This document shows, piece after piece, positions 4,736 through 7,247 of a stretch of DNA of 7,247 nucleotides. Source of the stretch: Candidatus Methylomirabilota bacterium (GTDB lineage Bacteria > Methylomirabilota > Methylomirabilia > Methylomirabilales > 2-02-FULL-66-22); NCBI GenBank assembly GCA_016208645.1, contig JACQXP010000161.1:1-7247 (forward strand). The letters run 5' to 3'. Numbering within the stretch: the first letter of the stretch is position 1; the number at the start of each line of letters is the position of its first letter. Both the position numbers and the translations under genes were made by a program. The notes beneath the pieces are model-generated. The model was not told the origin of the DNA. It made no database searches and saw only the letters and a list, made by a program, of their open reading frames with translations.

Positions 4736-5994
4736 ACGCGGAGCGGGTAAGAGACCTGTACGAGCTTCTGGACCAGGTTACCGGTTACATCTACCCCAAC
4801 GAGATCGAGATCCGCTGGTCCATCCTGATCGTGGTCTACCCCTACCTCACCGGCCTGGTCGCGGGCGCCTTCATCCTGGCCTCCCTGGTGAAGGTCTTCA
4901 AGGTCAAGGAAGTCGAGCCGACCTACCGGCTGTCCCTCCTCACGGCCCTGGCCTTCCTGCTGGTGGCGCCGCTACCGCTCCTCTTCCACCTGGGCCGACC
5001 GGAGCGCTCCTTCGAGATCTTCCTGACGCCCAACCCCAGGTCCGCCATGGCCATGTTCGGCTTCGTGTATGCCTGGTACCTGATGGCCGTCCTGCTCCTG
5101 GAGATCTGGTTCGAGTTCCGACGCGACCTGGTCCTGCTGGCGCGGGCATCCCGCGGTCTCCTGAAATGGGTGTACCGCGTCCTGTCCCTCTTCTCCACCG
5201 ACATCAGCGAGGCGGCCCTGGTCTTTGACCGGAGGGCCATCCGGGCCATCACCATCATCGGCATCCCGTCGGCCTTCCTGCTCCACGGATACGTGGGCTT
5301 CATCTTTGGATCGGTGAAGGCCAACCCGTGGTGGAGCAGCGTGCTCATGCCGATCGTGTTCCTCATGTCCGCGATCGTATCCGGGATCGCGCTCGTCATT
5401 TTCCTCTACATGGTGCTTACGGCGATCCGGGATCACCCCATTGACATGCGGTGTCTGGACACGATGGTTTCGTACCTGTTTTACGCCATCATCGTGGACT
5501 TTTCGCTGGAGGCCCTGGATTTTATTCAGCGGCTCTACGAGAGCGAGGAGTCGGTCAAGATCCTCGGCACGCTCATCACCAGCAAACTCTTCTTGAGCCT
5601 GTTAGTGCTGCAGATCTTGCTGGGGATGCTCGTTCCGCTGGGAATCCTGGTCATCGCGAGGGTCTGGACGTTCAACGACGATATGCGGAAGTTGCTCTAC
5701 TTCGCGTCGGTCATCCTAATTCAGGTCGGCATCTTCAGCACGCGGTGGAACGTCGTCATCGGTGGCCAGCTTTTCTCTAAGAGCCTGAGGGGACTCATGG
5801 CGTATAAGATGGAGGTCGTGAGCATCGAGGGACTCTTGGCCGCGCTGGTCCTGCTGGTGCTCCCATTCATCATCCTGGCGGTCATGATTCGAGTGCTCCC
5901 TACGGAGCCACTAGAGGATCGCGTGACGGTGCCGAGCAAAGCTCCGGCACCTGAGTCCCCCGAGATCCTGCCACTGCCGACCTCGGGGAGTTGA
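4732..5994 (+). CDS. nrfD: NrfD/PsrC-family quinone-interacting membrane subunit
   Basis: The 420-residue, very hydrophobic protein has about nine membrane segments by eye, starting at residue 29. The conserved loop after the second segment reads HLGRP (86-90), then TPNPRS (99-104), typical of the NrfD/PsrC/HybB/DmsC-like anchor family. These proteins exchange electrons with menaquinol or ubiquinol at the periplasmic side and have no heme. The length exceeds short PsrC-type members (about 310-320) and is close to HybB-type ones. The C-terminus is a Pro/Glu-rich tail of about 30 residues. ATG 4732 overlaps the iron-sulfur gene stop (ATGA) with GGAGAGG at 4721-4727. The gene closes the octaheme/iron-sulfur/NrfD set, so it probably links the quinone pool to the cytochromes. 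The direction of electron flow cannot be read from sequence. Confidence 0.92.
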   Translation: MNAERVRDLYELLDQVTGYIYPNEIEIRWSILIVVYPYLTGLVAGAFILASLVKVFKVKEVEPTYRLSLLTALAFLLVAPLPLLFHLGRPERSFEIFLTPNPRSAMAMFGFVYAWYLMAVLLLEIWFEFRRDLVLLARASRGLLKWVYRVLSLFSTDISEAALVFDRRAIRAITIIGIPSAFLLHGYVGFIFGSVKANPWWSSVLMPIVFLMSAIVSGIALVIFLYMVLTAIRDHPIDMRCLDTMVSYLFYAIIVDFSLEALDFIQRLYESEESVKILGTLITSKLFLSLLVLQILLGMLVPLGILVIARVWTFNDDMRKLLYFASVILIQVGIFSTRWNVVIGGQLFSKSLRGLMAYKMEVVSIEGLLAALVLLVLPFIILAVMIRVLPTEPLEDRVTVPSKAPAPESPEILPLPTSGS

Positions 5995-6084
5995 GAGGAA
6001 GATAGGGGAACGTGCTGGGTTTCCGCCGGCCGAGAGGCGGGAGCGGGCTACGCCGGGCAGGATGTCTAGCAGAAAGGAGAGTTC

Positions 6085-6279
6085 CTGAGATACTTGCCGT
6101 GGATGAATCTGGGTCTGGGGTTCTGGTTGACGGGGGCACCCCTCATGCTGGGCTTTCGCGAGCACGGCGTCCCGGCCCTGAATGACGTGATCGTGGGACT
6201 CCTCCTCCTGGGCACGGCCGCGGCCACGCTCTATCTGGATCGGCCCGAGCCGCGGCGGACGCCCGATCGGGTGCCGTAA
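6085..6279 (+). CDS. Small SPW-repeat-like membrane protein, probable CTG start
   Basis: The product (64 residues from CTG) has two hydrophobic segments: PWMNLGLGFWLTGAPLMLGF and NDVIVGLLLLGTAAATLYL. The layout W-x-N-x(3)-G-x-WL-x(2)-(S/A)P...LGF, then (W/L)N-x-VIVG, matches the SPW-repeat membrane family, with AP-L in place of the S-P-W triad. Function of the family is not known. Start choice is unusual. AAAGGAG at 6073-6079 is correctly spaced only for CTG at 6085, which gives the family-like MRYLPWMN start. TTG at 6094 and ATG at 6103 are 14 and 23 bases from it. The gene is 90 bases after nrfD on the same strand and may be its last operon member. The tail RPEPRRTPDRVP is basic and Pro-rich. 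Confidence 0.68.
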   Translation: MRYLPWMNLGLGFWLTGAPLMLGFREHGVPALNDVIVGLLLLGTAAATLYLDRPEPRRTPDRVP

Positions 6280-6320
6280 TCACGATCACCGCCAGGGCTC
6301 TTCCTACTTCCAGATCGTGA
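6280..6320. terminator. Possible shared terminator hairpin between convergent genes
   Basis: TCACGATC at 6280-6287 pairs perfectly with GATCGTGA at 6313-6320 around a 25-base loop, at the meeting point of the SPW-like gene (stop 6277-6279) and the tusA gene (stop 6304-6306). The loop is long and no T-tract is present, so this is only a weak candidate for a bidirectional terminator. Confidence 0.25.
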
Positions 6321-6516
6321 GCACCCACTCGGACGGGCCGACGTCTTCCACGTGAATCCGGAAGCCGAGCCGTTCCGTCTGCCGCGGGATGGTGAGGAGG
6401 GCCGGCGGGTGGTCGGTCAGGACCTCCAGCACCTCTCCCGGCGGCAGATCCTTGAGGGCCTCGACCGTCTTCATCATCGGAAACGGGCAGATCTCGCCAC
6501 GCACATCCAGTTTCAT
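6304..6516 (-). CDS. tusA: TusA-family sulfur carrier / sulfurtransferase
   Basis: The 70-residue protein is a compact TusA/SirA fold. It starts MKLDVRGEICPFPMMKT, where CPFP (10-13) is the family's CPxP motif and C10 is the Cys that carries persulfide sulfur. It continues with LPPGEVLEVLTDHPPALLTIP and a C-terminal strand SEWVLTIWK. The length matches the family (70-80). TusA proteins pass sulfur in the cytoplasm for tRNA thiolation, molybdopterin maturation or dissimilatory sulfur oxidation. Copies paired with YeeE/YedE genes, as here, are usually tied to thiosulfate or sulfur import. The ATG has CCTCCTT on the plus strand at 6521-6527 (AAGGAGG in sense), four bases away. It lies downstream of the YeeE-like gene on the same strand, split from it by an inverted-repeat element, so co-transcription is plausible but not certain. 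Confidence 0.92.
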   Translation of the reverse strand: MKLDVRGEICPFPMMKTVEALKDLPPGEVLEVLTDHPPALLTIPRQTERLGFRIHVEDVGPSEWVLTIWK

Positions 6517-6548
6517 CCTTCCTCCTTCCGTAATCCGAGAAGAACTTG

Positions 6549-6696
6549 AACCGCCATGACGCCAAGGTCGCCAGGGAATATTATGCTTCTATCTCTGACC
6601 CGCAGAAGGTAAAACGGGCTTCACGGGATTTCAGGGTTTCCGTTTCTTGACCCAAATGGCATGTCCGGTCTTGGCGTTCTTGGCGGCTTGGCGGTT
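6549..6696. repeat. Inverted-repeat element (REP/MITE-like) with reiterated CGCCAAG arms
   Basis: The left arm 6549-6575 begins AACCGCCATGACGCCAAGG. The right arm 6670-6696, read on the minus strand, begins AACCGCCAAGCCGCCAAGA. They match at about 22 of 27 positions in inverted orientation. Each arm is built from repeats of CGCCAAG with 8-9 base spacing; the right arm shows CTTGGCG three times. The interior of about 95 bases has short ACGGG/AGGG reiterations and no open reading frame. I recall CTTGGCG-type inverted repeats as common intergenic elements in many bacteria, so this is probably a non-autonomous repeat inserted between the YeeE-like and tusA genes. No transposase is present and no target duplication was verified. 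Confidence 0.65.
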
Positions 6697-6714
6697 AGCA
6701 ATTTCGGGGTGGGG

Positions 6715-7247
6715 CTAGGCCAGTCGCCGGATGACTTGCGCCGCGGCGTATGACCCCACCGCCAGGCCCAGGGCAAAGACCCAACTGTTGACCCCCAGCG
6801 CCGGGATGGCCGAAAAGAAGGCTCCGATATTACACCCTTGGCCGAGGCGGGCCCCATACCCCATGAGGAGGCCGCCGACCATGGCCTGCGCGTATCGCAC
6901 CGGCACGCGCGGCGCCCGGAGCTTGAACTCGTTGGCCAGCAGGGCCGCCAGGAACGATCCGCCGACGATGCCGATATCCAGGAAGGTTCCCCCTGACTGC
7001 CATGCCGGATGGCGCAGAAGCTCGTACCCTGCGGGCCGTCCCCCGTAGTACAGGAGTCCCTCGGCGGGAAGACCCAAGCCCCTGGCGATCCATCCCGCCC
7101 AGAGCGACATCTCTGTCGTGACACCCCAGGGCTGCTGGTACAAATATTCGAAGACGTTCAAGACCCCCAGCAGGAGCCCCGCCAGCGCGGTCGGCCAGGC
7201 GAGGCCGAACACGGGTCGCCAGAGCCGCTCCAACGGCGAGGCGGCGA
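6715..7247 (-). CDS. YeeE/YedE-family (TsuA-like) thiosulfate/sulfur transporter, 5' end outside the window
   Basis: The visible C-terminal part (about 172 residues plus a few at the edge) is a hydrophobic membrane protein. It has WGVTTEMSLWAGWIARGLG, then FLDIGIVGGSFLAALLANEF, and near the end YGARLGQGCNIGAFFSAIPA followed by a last membrane segment. The GxGCNIG(A/G) motif with its Cys is the hallmark of the YeeE/YedE family, whose conserved Cys line the path for thiosulfate in characterised members. Full-length members have two such halves and 350-400 residues. What is seen corresponds to the second half, so the first half should lie beyond the right edge. The frame stays open to 7247. A TTG at 7231-7233 could start a half-length protein but has no ribosome site. 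It stands upstream of tusA on the same strand, a frequent pairing. Confidence 0.85.
   Translation of the reverse strand, partial: AASPLERLWRPVFGLAWPTALAGLLLGVLNVFEYLYQQPWGVTTEMSLWAGWIARGLGLPAEGLLYYGGRPAGYELLRHPAWQSGGTFLDIGIVGGSFLAALLANEFKLRAPRVPVRYAQAMVGGLLMGYGARLGQGCNIGAFFSAIPALGVNSWVFALGLAVGSYAAAQVIRRLA

Noticed and set aside
5958..5988. Seven-pair stem CCCCGAG/CTCGGGG at the end of nrfD as a terminator
   Set aside because: It lies inside the coding region before the stop, has a 17-base loop and no T-tract, and is likely chance in GC-rich sequence.
6670..6696. CTTGGCG reiterations as a CRISPR-like or tandem array
   Set aside because: Units are 8-9 bases, only three copies, and they pair with an inverted arm at 6549-6575. 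This is an inverted-repeat element, not a CRISPR.
7231..7233. TTG as the true start of the YeeE-like gene
   Set aside because: No ribosome site precedes it in sense direction, the frame stays open to the edge, and family members have another half upstream.

Overview
The window is GC-rich DNA from an environmental Gram-negative bacterium. It encodes exported multiheme c-type cytochromes, a periplasm-facing quinone/iron-sulfur module, a VapC-like toxin pair and a TusA/YeeE sulfur pair. Gene content and codon bias fit a deep-branching soil, sediment or groundwater lineage such as NC10/Rokubacteria or a deltaproteobacteria-like group. No rRNA or marker gene is present, so this placement is inference only.

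Layout. Positions 1-287 show no convincing gene but hold two perfect GC-rich hairpins. Positions 288-949 carry a PIN-domain (VapC-like) toxin and a 61-residue partner, presumably its antitoxin. Positions 950-1508 are non-coding as far as I can tell. They hold a cluster of three hairpins just after the antitoxin, one of which shares a 16-base word with the hairpin upstream of the toxin. Beyond that lies an orphan GC-rich segment (about 1085-1330) of unknown nature. Positions 1509-5994 are a tightly packed plus-strand block: a degenerate response-regulator receiver, a secreted pentaheme cytochrome with a C-terminal non-heme domain, a membrane-anchored octaheme cytochrome, a NrfC-like protein with four [4Fe-4S] clusters, and a NrfD/PsrC-family membrane protein. 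The last three genes overlap by ATGA junctions. A small SPW-repeat-like membrane protein follows (6085-6279, probably CTG start). On the minus strand, converging on it, are a TusA-family sulfur carrier (6304-6516) and a YeeE/YedE-family transporter that runs off the right edge (6715-7247). They are separated by a roughly 150-bp inverted-repeat element.

How it may work. The NrfD-like subunit would exchange electrons with the quinone pool. The NrfC-like subunit would relay them through four clusters to the octaheme anchor (8 CxxCH), and from there to the pentaheme protein (5 CxxCH). This is the Nrf/Qrc/Hmc-type wiring plan, but no NrfA-type nitrite reductase and no molybdopterin subunit lies in the window. 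Either the pentaheme protein is the terminal partner or the catalytic enzyme is elsewhere. The receiver gene ends 15 bases before the pentaheme start. It lacks the phosphorylatable Asp and the switch Lys, so if it regulates the block it does so without the usual phosphorelay. TusA and YeeE suggest reduced-sulfur uptake next door; whether this is linked to the redox block is unproven.
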